Source: Nematostella vectensis (taxonomy: Eukaryota; Cnidaria; Anthozoa; Actiniaria; Edwardsiidae). Taken from it: DNA of 64,000 bases. Of the stretch, positions 14,001 to 23,748 are shown piece by piece. Made by a program: the position numbers and the translations under genes. A model generated the notes under the pieces. It did not search any database and was not told the origin of the DNA. It worked only from the letters and a program-made list of their open reading frames with translations. How positions within the stretch are numbered: the first letter of the stretch is position 1; every line of letters starts with the position of its first letter. The stretch is taken from NCBI RefSeq assembly GCF_932526225.1, contig NC_064040.1, positions 16,601,994 to 16,665,993 of the forward strand. The letters run 5' to 3'.

Positions 14001-15851
14001 ACAAAAAGAAGAAAATTAATGTGTAATAATACGAAAAATCGCAAGAGAATACTAAAACGGTACATGGATTTTGACACCTGCAGTGCTAGCTGTTGTTAAA
14101 TGTCGGAATATTATTAGTGTATGGTGATTGTTGTGTTTTACAATTATTTATACCCGGAATAAGTCCTATTTATACTCAGTCCAATACGAGCGTATAAAAT
14201 AAAATTTTAAAAATGGAATTTTGGCTTAAAGAAAACATTATTTTTTGTATAGTTATTATAAAATGTCTAAGGGTGTATCGATTATTTATCACGTTTCTTC
14301 GTCCGCGCAGTGCATCATGTTTGCTAAAAAACGCTTTAAAAATTATAGTTATTTCTGTTTTTATAGCCACAAGAGGGCGGTAACTCGCACCGGGTACAAA
14401 AGTCAGACTTAACTTTTATGTCTTTTTATTTCAAGTATTTTGAAATAAATATTTCTTAATATATTTTTAAAAAGGTATTTGATATTTTGATTAAAAAAAC
14501 ATAAACGCTAAAACGAATATTTACGAACTTTACGGGAATGATGACAAATGCACGTGATATTCTAGTCTCGGGTTTTATGTTTGCCTGGTAGATGGAGGTG
14601 CAAAGGCCGTATTAAGGGAGTCTTAGGGGGTTAAATGGCCTCGAAACACTGAAAGCGCATATAAACCATATGCCATAAGCTTTTTTTAATTCCTTATTTC
14701 CAACAGAACATGGCAAGTTCCGGGCGAAATGAAGCTTTTCTGAGTCTGTGCGGTGTATCATTTCTTATGCGTAATCTCGCATCCTCAAGTTTCAAATGAA
14801 TCTTAGATATTGTTTGCTACGGCCTCGTGCGACCTTGAAGTTGATGGGTTGCCTGTGTGCTACATGCGCACAGTTTACAGTAGAGACACGCATGAGACAA
14901 CATATTTGTAGTACGTTGAAGTAACTACCTGAGCTATTCAACATTTGAGCAAAACACGTCATCTAGGGAAAATACGGTATTTGGTATTTAGCTTCGTCCC
15001 TCCCCTCGAAAGTGAACTCTTTGGTTAAGTGGGGGAAGGGCGTTGGGGTGCGAACACATCCTGTGGAACCTCCCACGGTTCAGGTCAGCGATCAAGAAAA
15101 AAATGTTTTGTCATGGTACTTACTCGGTTTTTAGCGAAGAGATACCAACCTCTGAGTCTTTTTTCTAATCATGCTGCCAAGATGGCTAAGTGAGGCACAG
15201 GTGCCGTTCTTTTCATTACCTTTCCTAAAGCAAATTCTTGACGATCTTCGGAAAAGAACTGCGTCTTAACAAGGCCTAAGGGTCGTATGGACGTCAGGCT
15301 ATTTCACATTGGCCATTCTTTCGTTGCGCGGGAGATTGGGTCGAATTTATTAGCGACAGCATGCTGGGACGACTTAAGGGACAGACCATTAGAAAAGTGA
15401 ACGGGGGTAAGGAACAAAAGAATTTCATTCACGATGAAAAGCCTGGAAAAAAATGCATGCAGATCAAACCAGACAGAAAACAATGCATACATTGATGAAA
15501 ACAATTTTTGCACGTCTTGGAGACAAGGAAAAAAACATGCATGACTGAAACCTCCCCTCCTGAAACCTCCCGTCCCTTAGAGAACGCAATTCAACATGGC
15601 GTCGTAAACACTGAATGGCTGTTCTTCTCCCGGATTATCTTTGTTAGTTAGATTCATAACATTAACATTGGGATCATTCGCCGCCGTGTTGAATTGCATC
15701 CCCTAAAATTGTCCGAGCATGCTGTTCGCTTATCTACTCTACCCAATCCCCCGCTCACTCCTCTAACACAGTTGTAGACCACCAGCGCAGAAACCAAGCG
15801 TGTATTTCTATTTCTATTTCTAAAAAAAAGCATCGTTTAATTCTGTTTCAG
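8034..15851. other. Intergenic / unresolved 5' region, no supported gene
   Basis: AT-rich DNA upstream of the annexin start and before the first recognised exon of the plus-strand gene. Short open frames here show no family resemblance and are treated as chance. It holds one poly-C interspersed repeat (9,362-9,530), a CCCT microsatellite near 10,147-10,166 and scattered A/T runs. The promoter and first exon(s) of the plus-strand CFAP97-like gene should be here, but I could not identify them; the two genes are divergently oriented. Confidence 0.6.
9362..9530. mobile_element. Interspersed poly-C repeat, copy B
   Basis: Same family as 3,396-3,550: GC-rich start, 16-17 base C-runs on both sides, GTGGGTCATTTCTTAT and ATGATACCTATGACTGCG in the middle. 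Non-coding. Confidence 0.75.
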
Positions 15852-18800
15852 CTTAAAGACATCAAAAGCACTATAGACCATCAAAATCGGCTCAGTTTCA
15901 ACCACGAGGAGGTTCAGCTGCAGATGAGACTCAGACGGGCTGTGGTGAGTCGATATGACATGATGATGATAACGATATGATGATAATGATGGTGAGTTGA
16001 TATGACATGATGATGATAACGATATGATGATGGTGGTGGTGGTGGTGAGACGATATAACATGATGATGATGACGGTATGATGATGATGATGATGATGGTA
16101 AGTCGATATAATGATAATGATAACGATATGATGATGATGATGATGGTAGTGGTGAGTCGATATGATAATGATGATGGTGGTGGTGAGTCGATATGATGAT
16201 GATGATGGTGGTGGTGAGTCGATATGATGATGATGTTGGTGGTGGTGAGTCGATATGATGATGATGATGGTGGTGAGTCTATATGATGATGATGATGATG
16301 ATGGTGGTGGTGAGTCGATAAGATGATGATGATAGTGGTGAGAAGATATGAAATGATGATGAAGAAGATGGTGTCCATGTAATTTTTAATATTAGTATAA
16401 TCACTGGCCATTTAATGATAACAATTCTCATTTTGGAGGCCACCATTTGGATTATTTAGAAGGAGAGGAGGGAATAATGGAGGAATCTTATACTATGGGT
16501 CGGATCGTCTAAAAAAGTATTACACGACTCGGACAGCCACTCATGATGATATATTTTATGTTAGTTGTATTTGATAGATATTTGCTTGGCTTGATTGTGT
16601 GTCTAACAGGCTTGATTGTGTGTCTGACAGGCTTGATTGTGTGTGTGTCTGACAGGCTTGATTGTGTGTCTGACCGGCTTGATTGTGTGTCTGACCGGCT
16701 TGATTGTGTGTCTGACCGGCTTGATTGTGTGTCTTACAGGCTTGTTTGTGTGTCTGACAGGCTTGATTGTGTGTCTGACAGGCTTGATTGTGTGTCTGAC
16801 GGGCTTGATTGTGTGTCTGACGGGCTTGATTGTGTGTCTGACCGGCTTGATTGTGTGTCTGACAGGCTTGATTGTGTGTCTGACAGGCTTGATTGTGTGT
16901 CTGACAGGCTTGATTGTGTGTCTGACAGGCTTGATTGTGTGTCTGACAGGCTTGATTGTGTGTCTGACAGGCTTGATTGTGTGTCTGACAGGCTTGATTG
17001 TGTGTTTTACAGGCTTGATTGTGTGTCTGACAGGCTTGATTGTGTGTTTGACAGGCTTGATTGTGTGTCTGACAGGCTTGATTGTGTGTTTGACAGGCTT
17101 GACTGTGTCTGACGGGCTTGATTGTGTGTCTGACAGGCTTGATTGTGTGTCTAACAGGCTTGATTGTGTGTCTGATAGGCTTGATTGTGTGTCTGATAGG
17201 CTTGATTGTATGTCTGACAGGCTTGATTGTGTGTCTGACCGGCTTGATTTTGTGTCTGACAGGCGGAGGAGCGAAGACAGGCCATCATTGATCGAGAAAA
17301 CCGTAAAATCCTTGAAAGATTAATGTACATCGCGACACATCAGCGGACGCCTCTCCCGGGCGTAGGAGAAGCACATCGTAAACAAAAAAAGGTAAGTATC
17401 TGGCGCCTTCGCACAGGGTTTGCGCGCAACCAGCCTCCCTCCCCCCTGGCGTCCAAAAAGTGGGTCATTTCTTATTATAGTACTATAACTTTTGCTTATG
17501 ATACCTATGACTGCGCAACCCGACCCCCCCCTCCCCCTCAGCCAAACCTGGGAATGCGCCTGTAAAGTCGACGTATGCTGGTGATTTTACTTTCTCGGTA
17601 TACCTTTATATAATACATATAACGTCACTTAATATGTGGGTTAGTGGTGGAATATCAAGAAATTCAAAGTTTCCATTCCTTTTTAAGGATTTCATCTGGC
17701 GGGAACCTTTCTATATCAGACGAGTTTGCCATTAATAACTGCGCGACTCCGGAAAAATCCATACCTTCCTCGTAAAGAGGAATTGAAGATTTCGGATATT
17801 GGCGTGTCAAGGTGGTGTTTTATCATCAGTTGCGCGTCAAGTTTGCCTTAGGCCGTGATAAAATGATAACTTTTTCCATACATTAAGGGCCTTTGGTACT
17901 ATCTCGTTGCTACGAAACTCCGTTGCTACGAAAGGGAAAAGCGCTTTATTCTGTTAAATAGACTAAGATCGCCGCGCGCTTTCCAACTTGATTCCGTGGC
18001 CCAGTGGTTAGCACCTTTGACTCGTAAGCAAGCGTTCCGAGTTTAATCCAGGGCGAGTCTTTTGTAAACTTTTATTTTCTTCGAAACTCCAGTTCTAATT
18101 TTCTTTTTTCTTTTTTTCCAAGATATTGAAAAAAACTTTCGACATTTTGTAGAAGAAAATGCAATTTTTATATGTTTTTCAAGAATAAACATAGATGGCG
18201 AAAAAACAAGATGGCGGCCATATCCGCGCGAGAAAAACACGTTAATTTGGAACATTTTACAACAATTGTGATTTTTTTTCATTCAAACCATTGATATCAC
18301 CATTCCTAACAACTTAGCGCATGGGATTTTTGATTTTGAAGAAATAAAAAAGTTATCACCAAATATGTGGTTTTCGAAGAACATAAAAATTCACCATTTC
18401 TCGCGGTATCAAAATTTCGCAAATCCGATAAAGTTTTAGAAAATATTGCTGTTTAAATATTTCTGCAAAAAAAATTTGAACAGTTGCTTCTCTTACACGT
18501 TTTTCTGTTCTGAGTCACGTGACCATGGGAGGGGTCAGATGACGTCATCACTTGTGTCATTTATGTCTAAAACACTTATGTTGAAAGTTCCAAGAGATTT
18601 GACAAAAAGCAGAAGCTTTTATAATTTCCCTAGCAACGGACTCAAAAGATTGTACCATAGGCCCTTAAACGGAAGGACAAAGGACGAGAATCGGGTTTTT
18701 TTCCTGGGACAACCCCTTTCAGAGATAAATCGCTTACTAATGGACAACAAATCATAACCAAAGTTGAATAGAATCCTTATTAAAAAAATACATCCATTGA

Positions 18801-18928
18801 TGGGCTTATTTATCTTTTAGAGAAAACAAAAGGATGGGAAGAGAAAAAATGACGCACCAAAAGGATCGATATCCACCGTGAAGTTACCTCCAATAGTGAA
18901 AAACGAAAAACAAGAAGAAAAGTCATAA
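15852..18928 (+). CDS. CFAP97/hemingway-like ciliary protein, last three coding exons (5' exons not found)
   Basis: Exons 15852-15944, 17263-17391 and 18821-18928 (TAA at 18926-18928). All junctions are GT-AG and phase 0, giving 109 residues plus stop. Exon 1 ends with an E-E-V-Q-L-Q-M-R-L-R-R run. Exon 2 carries A-E-E-R-R-Q-A-I-I-D-R-E-N-R-K-I-L-E-R-L, which closely matches the core of CFAP97D/KIAA1430 (hemingway) proteins, known from cilia and sperm flagella. Exon 3 is a lysine-rich tail. The family assignment rests on this one motif. The first exon (initiator Met) must be upstream, and I could not find it. Intron 1 is bordered at both ends by minisatellites made of its own splice sites, and intron 2 contains a TTAA-flanked transposon. 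Confidence 0.68.
15945..16360 (+). repeat. Minisatellite made of 5' splice-site copies
   Basis: Begins exactly at the GT of the donor ending exon 15852-15944. About 11 irregular units of roughly 30-55 bp, each with a donor-like core (GTGAGTCGATATGA and variants such as GTAAGTCGATATAA and GTGAGTTGATATGA) separated by GAT/GGT triplets. Cores lie near 15945, 15991, 16045, 16100, 16151, 16184, 16214, 16245, 16274, 16311 and 16340. The complement is open for 165 codons as poly-His/Ser, a repeat artefact. Confidence 0.9.
16587..17262 (+). repeat. 21-bp minisatellite made of 3' splice-site copies
   Basis: About 32 tandem copies of a 21-bp unit with core TTGATTGTGTGTCTGACAGG. The last copy is the functional acceptor: its CTGACAG is followed directly by the exon starting at 17263. 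Each unit thus resembles a branch point (CTTGAT), a T/G-rich tract and an AG. Some units have ACCGG or ACGGG instead of ACAGG and would lack the AG. Unit length is a multiple of 3, so frames stay open for up to 228 codons; not a gene. Confidence 0.95.
17394..17566. mobile_element. Interspersed poly-C repeat, copy C
   Basis: Third copy of the family at 3,396 and 9,362, starting a few bases after the 5' splice site of exon 17263-17391. The C-runs are interrupted by T and A, and the middle words GTGGGTCATTTCTTAT and ATGATACCTATGACTGCG are conserved. Non-coding. Confidence 0.72.
17883..18668. mobile_element. TTAA-flanked non-autonomous DNA transposon (piggyBac-type MITE)
   Basis: A 786-bp unit bordered by TTAA at 17883-17886 and 18665-18668. 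Immediately inside are inverted ends: GGGCCTTTGGTACTATCT on the left against GGGCCTATGGTACAATCT on the right in reverse complement, followed on both sides by CCGTTGCTA. A TTAA target duplication is the hallmark of piggyBac transposons. No transposase frame is present, so it would depend on an enzyme encoded elsewhere. It lies in intron 2 of the CFAP97-like gene and encloses a tRNA-like sequence at 17990-18058. Confidence 0.75.
17990..18058 (+). pseudogene. tRNA-like sequence (Thr-CGT-like) inside a transposon
   Basis: Contains an A-box-like TGGCCCAGTGG, an anticodon arm with loop CTCGTAA (anticodon CGT, threonine) and four of five stem pairs, and a weaker B-box-like GAGTTTAATCC. The acceptor stem does not pair convincingly, so this is a tRNA relic or the head of a tRNA-derived SINE and not a working tRNA gene. 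Confidence 0.5.
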
Positions 18929-19019
18929 GCCTGTGGATAGAGAAACCAGAACTCAGGAAATAAAACACACGCTAAGCCTGTGGATAGAGAAACCAGAACT
19001 CAGGAAATAAAACACACGC
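18926..19019 (+). repeat. 47-bp tandem duplication across stop codon and polyadenylation signal
   Basis: Two near-perfect copies, 18926-18972 and 18973-19019, each beginning TAAGCCTGTGGATAGAGAAA and each containing AAATAAA near its end. The first TAA is the stop codon of the CFAP97-like gene, so the terminator codon and the poly(A) signal have been duplicated together. Confidence 0.9.
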
Positions 19020-19123
19020 TAGGATGCCCGGAGTATGTGGTCGCCGCCTACAAAACGTGTTTTTGCGTCCAAGGAAATGATACGCATTCCTTCATTTCGT
19101 GAACCAATCTTGATTTATTAGAT

Positions 19124-19352
19124 TGTGTAGTTCCAGAAAATATCCATACCTACTGAGGGGGTCGGAGGTATGACCCCCCACCCCTCTGGAATTTCCAACC
19201 CCCTGGAAATAAAAAAATACAGTAACTGTTAAGGAAAAAGGGCATTTTATCCCCCCCTCCCCTCTGGAAATTCCTGGGCGTTTTAACCCCCACCTTCCTG
19301 GAATTTTTAATCCCCTCAATGGGGGGGGGGTATGGATATTTTCTGGAACTTC
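19124..19352. mobile_element. MITE with AGTTCCAGAAAATATCCATA ends
   Basis: Inverted ends of about 22 bp: left from 19129 (AGTTCCAGAAAATATCCATA) and right ending 19350 in reverse complement. Between them are C-rich stretches alternating with CTGGAAT words. No coding capacity. A second, one-ended copy with the same left flank TTGTGT lies at 48,357. I see no clear target duplication. Confidence 0.7.
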
Positions 19353-20069
19353 ACATTTAGTTGAAAGAAGTTTAATTATTTAAAAGAGAAATAAAGGGAG
19401 GGGACTATCTAGTTTTAACCTCAAGTTACTAACGTCTTGATAAATTGTATGGTTACTGATCCAACTTAAAGTATCTTTATTTTTTAGAAGAAATAAAGTG
19501 ATAAACCCTTGAATAATTCTGCATCCGCTTCTGCTAACGCGACTCAACCCCATATTTTAAGTCCAGGGAATCTACGTTTCAACATAAAACCAATTGCAAC
19601 AAAACTTCTCAAACCAAAGATTGATAGAGGTCGATTTCCTTGATTACATCTACTGAAAATACTAAAGAATTCCTTCGATTAAATGTAGTGGATGAGTATT
19701 TATTTTGTCGGCCATTTTTAATTGTATTGTTACTATCCACTCGTCAGCTTCAACATTTCAGTGGATGCTCAGGCCCGTACCTAGGATTTTTCTTGGGGGT
19801 GCAAAATCCGAAAATGTGGACCTAGTGCCCAATTTAAAAAAAAAGAACTTAGAAATACTCTTTCCCAACAACTAAATAGGTATTTCCCAAGCTTAACAGA
19901 TTTAATAGCCCCCCAAAACACCACAGCATTGTAGCTAAATACATTTATGACTGCTTTTTAATTAGACAATCTACTTATAAATGTGAGAGAATAATGGCCT
20001 ATGTACATCTGTTCACGGCGCTCTAACAAATCTGTCTGTCTGACTGTCTGTGTAATTTTTCCGGGGCAC
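19353..20069. other. No gene seen; repeat scraps
   Basis: AT-rich sequence. A short G-rich fragment near 19,770-19,825 (CCCGTACCTAGGATTTTTCT) looks like the end of an old interspersed repeat. No exon with family resemblance was seen. Confidence 0.5.
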
Positions 20070-21440
20070 TATCGGATTTGAGGTCCCTGACAAGAAGGCC
20101 TCTGGCTGGGTGGAAACAGACATTGTGAAGAAACGCCTCTTGGCATCCGCTGGCCAAAGAAGTCAGTTTACGCACTCGGCATCCACTTACCTTATGATAA
20201 AATTACTTTAAAAAAAAGAAATAAAAGTGTTTAACTTGAAAACATGACATCTGGGAATTGAGAAACCTCACATAGAAGGAAAAATTAATATCGTTAAAAC
20301 GTTGGCGCTATCAAAAATTACATACGTCGCTTCCCTGATATCAATTGACAAAGGCTTTACGACTGAAGGAAACAAAATAATTTGGTCTTCCATTTGGGAC
20401 GGAAAACCTCCCAATCATCGAAAACGATGATTGGAAAAAAAAATCGAAGGCGGTCTCAACATGCCAGATTTTTCGATTATAAATAAGGCTATCAATGAAA
20501 GCAAGCTGGATCAAGCGACTTCGCACTCAAGACGAGCGAGAAGAGGAGAGTTGGAAGCGCATCCCTATTTTCCTCCTACAATCCGTTGGAGAAACTATCC
20601 TTTTCGATTGTGATTTTGATGTAAAAACATTACCTCTTAATCCTAAACTCCCAAGCTTTTACAGAGATGTGTTAAGGATTTGGCAAGAATTAGAGCTTTA
20701 TGAGAAGGCATCGGTGTTTGAAGAAAATATTTGGAACAATAAGCACTGTAAAAATTGCAGGAAAATCCACGAACTGGCAAGAAAACACGGAATTTTTCAA
20801 ATCAAACAATTAATAAATGAACAACGAATTTGGATTTCAGAAAAGGAGTTAATGCGCTTATATACGTCTAACTTGTTTATGTCTAAGTAACTAACACTTT
20901 TCGCATTGAGAAAGTGGAAGTTCCTAATGAAAACAGAACCGCTGCCTCAGAACACAACTGCACCAACTCCAAAAATGCCCACTTGTATGTGATAAGCAGT
21001 TCTAAATACCAACAGCCCAGAAAAGAATTATTAAATTTGGTTTCACTCAGGAAAACTTCGCCCATATCTACGTGCTCCCGTTTCTCATTACCGGGGACGT
21101 TCAGCTGCACAGTTAAAACTTACATCCTCCAACGCCTCTCTCTTCAGAGATACAATTGCAGACTCAAACAAGTGCTACCTTTGCAAAGAAATCCAGATTT
21201 ACAGCATCTGTTTGTTGAATGCAAACAGGTTAAGAGTGCTTTTAAAAATTGTTGGACTGACAAAAATAGTGAAGGAATTGCATTAGAATATAAGTATATT
21301 GTTTATGGCTTCCACCCAGAAAAAAAACAGCGAATCAACCACTAAGTCTATGCATACAAGAAAAACGAAAATGTTTATTAAAACATATTCAATATACCTT
21401 AATACACAATTAGATATTAAAACAGCTGACATTTGCCAGA
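20070..21440 (+). mobile_element. L1-type LINE fossil (C-terminal part of ORF2)
   Basis: The plus strand contains, in several frames broken by stops and shifts, the end of an L1/Tx1-like reverse transcriptase protein. It includes a stretch ending E-G-K-I-N-I-V-K-T-L-A-L-S-K-I near 20,280-20,320, then the G-G-L-N-M-P-D-F and W-I-K-R-L block near 20,450-20,510. Next comes L-P-S-F-Y-R-D-V-L-R-I-W-Q-E-L near 20,650, and a C-Y-L-C-K...H-L-F-V-E-C zinc-binding block near 21,170-21,220. Long intact LINE copies have both an endonuclease and a full RT upstream; neither is present, so the copy is 5' truncated. The A-rich DNA after 21,480 may be its tail. Confidence 0.8.
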
Positions 21441-22253
21441 AAAATAAGGGTATCTAGTCTGCTTGCTTACCTACAGAAAGGAAAAAAAAGAAAAGAAAAA
21501 AGGAAAAAAATATATATTCAACGAGAGAAATATAAGACAAAAAAATTGAGTATTTAAAATGTAGTCTTTTTGTTTGTTTGTTTTTCTCGCCTTGTTTTTA
21601 TCATTTTTTACACCATTTCATGTAACGTAACGTAGTGTAACATAAATGCTTTGTAAAAATATTGATATTGATAATCATAAAAAAATGCATTATTATGAAA
21701 AGAATTTTGTAAAGATAAAGATTCACATTTTAGGAACCTGGGCATATGGAGATGGGCTATTATTTGATAGTAGGTCCTAACCTGGCTTGCTGTGTATTTC
21801 AGATTTAGATTTCTGGAGCACAGCCATGGGTTGTCAACGGGGTGTGCCCTGACATAGATATCATGCAAAAAGCAGAAAATTTCTATGTCTAAAAATAAAG
21901 ATGATGTACACACACCTGGCTAAAGACATGTATATGCAAAGCTACTGTACGAAATGTTATAATATTAATTGTTTTTGGATCCATGTGGCCCTTTAGCATC
22001 CCATGCCCTTCCCCCTCCCCCCCCCCCCCCCCCCACGGGCGGCTCTCGCTGTTAACGTTTTGAACTTTACTCGAGGCTGTTCGTGTAGACTTTTCGCGCT
22101 GTTTTTAGAGTAATTTTCCAACAAAGGGAAAACTCGAAGACGTCTAAAGCCCGGCAGAAAGAAGAGAGATGAAGAAATAGATTCTTACTCCAATAAAAAA
22201 AAACAGACGCACCCAATTTTTGCTCTTACAGGTCTTTATCCCAATTGTATTAT
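21441..22253. other. No gene seen
   Basis: A-rich and T-rich DNA following the LINE fossil, with a G-T-T-T microsatellite near 21,570 and a C-run at 22,014-22,035. No supported gene. Confidence 0.5.
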
Positions 22254-22295
22254 AATATATAGATTTAGGCACTGCCTAAAAGCGGAGCCAGCATT
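22254..22295 (+). repeat. 42-bp element, inverted twin of 50,100-50,141
   Basis: Identical over 42 bp to the reverse complement of 50,100-50,141. It contains the perfect hairpin TTTAGGC-ACT-GCCTAAA followed by AGCGGAGCCAGCATT. Flanks differ, so this is either a conserved terminus of one dispersed element family or a pair of ends. Confidence 0.85.
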
Positions 22296-22357
22296 GAACA
22301 CCTTTTGTGTTGACTGATCGAGGTATTTTTGGGGGGTCTAGGATCCTGCTCTCTACT

Positions 22358-23028
22358 GAGATTTATTTATTGGACCAAACAAATGGATCCAGGCGTTATT
22401 CAATAATTTAAATTATGCAGTACATCAAAGTTAACAAACACAATTCCTGGTGTGAATATGGCTGTCAAAGTTGTCAAGAGTCTAATGGTAAATTCTTATG
22501 TCCCATTATAGAAGTTCCATTATGAATATTTTTTAATTAAAACAAAACTCCGACAAGCTTTGCCCTTGTGCAGAATATGTGATGGATGTAACAGCATTCC
22601 AAAAATTCCAAATAATATATTTAGACTGTTTAGATGCCATAATGTAATTTTTATGTATCGATTTAGCGATTTAGTGGTGATTCTCTCCTTCATTGGACTG
22701 AATATTTAGAAAAATGTCTGGATATTAAAATCCATAAATATATCTCCTTTCATGCATTACATTTCATGTAAATTTGTATAGCTACATTTTGACAAGCTTT
22801 GTCCTTGCGAATAACAAGTAATGGATGAAACAGGATTTCAAAGATAGAATATAGTGTCAGACACATTTTTAGATGAGATGCAATACTTAAGTATTAATGT
22901 ACCATTTTAAGTGGTGATTTCCCATCGCCATGAGAATTAATATCTACAAATATACATCCAGTAATGCATTATATCTTGGTGTTTTTAGAAACCCTGGATC
23001 CAACCATTCCAATGAAATAAATCTAAAC
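22358..23028. mobile_element. Possible DNA-transposon remnant with degenerate inverted ends and internal duplication
   Basis: 22358-22394 and 22991-23028 match imperfectly in inverted orientation (shared AGATTTATTT and GGATCCAGG). Between them two diverged direct copies of ~240 bp start at 22,551 and 22,790 (GACAAGCTTTG[CT]CCTTG). No coding capacity and no sure target duplication. Confidence 0.4.
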
Positions 23029-23030
23029 CT

Positions 23031-23748
23031 CTAAAATAAATGTAATGGGAAAGAGACTGACTTGGAAAGGAAATCCTTAAAAGAAGATATTTCTAAGTTA
23101 AAAATCAATTCTGTTCATTAATTTATTTTTGGTGTAGAGGGGAAATAGGAAAGAGCACAAATTGCATAAAAATAGTCAACAGGGAGAAGGAAAAGGAAAA
23201 ATAAGATAAGAAAATAATGAGATAATTATATTCGGTACTTTCCTAAAATATCCCCTTTCCCATTATCTTTAGGTTGTTACAAAACTGTTTCCTTTACAGA
23301 TTTATTATTTAAAAAGCAAAAGTTTGTTTTTAGTTTTATATAATATAAGTATCTTGTTCTAAAAAAAAACTATTGAGTGTACTGCTGAATCACATAGTAA
23401 TGCCCTAGTCATTTGAGCCCCCTTTCTTATGGTCCCGGGGAAGTCAGGGGTTAAGGTGGGGTTTCCTTCAGCAGTATATGACAAATGCAACACGATATTC
23501 GTTAGCCTTTATTAAATATCTCAACACAATCAAGAATAACTTATAAATAGAACGAAGAATGTCAAAACAAAAGGTGTTATGCTCAAATAATTTGATTACT
23601 AAGTTAACTAGTCGCATTCTCAAAGCAAACAAAAAGGACAACAAAAAGCCCAATAACTGTCATATCCTCAATAGACAATACAAATCGTCGTCCGAAACTC
23701 ACTTTGCATTGTTTTGTTTTTTAGCTTTCTTGTGGTTGTGTTCGCTTT
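23031..23748. other. No gene seen
   Basis: AT-rich DNA with A-runs and short chance open frames; nothing with family resemblance. Confidence 0.5.

Noticed and set aside
15914-16411. His/Ser-rich frame on the minus strand
   Set aside because: Complement of GAT/GGT triplets in the donor array; no other support.
16543-17323. Long frames rich in C-L-T-G-L-I-V repeats
   Set aside because: Translation of the 21-bp splice-acceptor array. The second frame runs into exon 17263-17391 in the wrong frame for the CFAP97-like motif.
17990-18058. Functional tRNA-Thr gene
   Set aside because: Acceptor stem does not pair and the B box is degenerate; better seen as a relic inside a transposon.
22254-22295. 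Helitron 3' end
   Set aside because: There is a hairpin but no CTRR end at the expected distance on either side.
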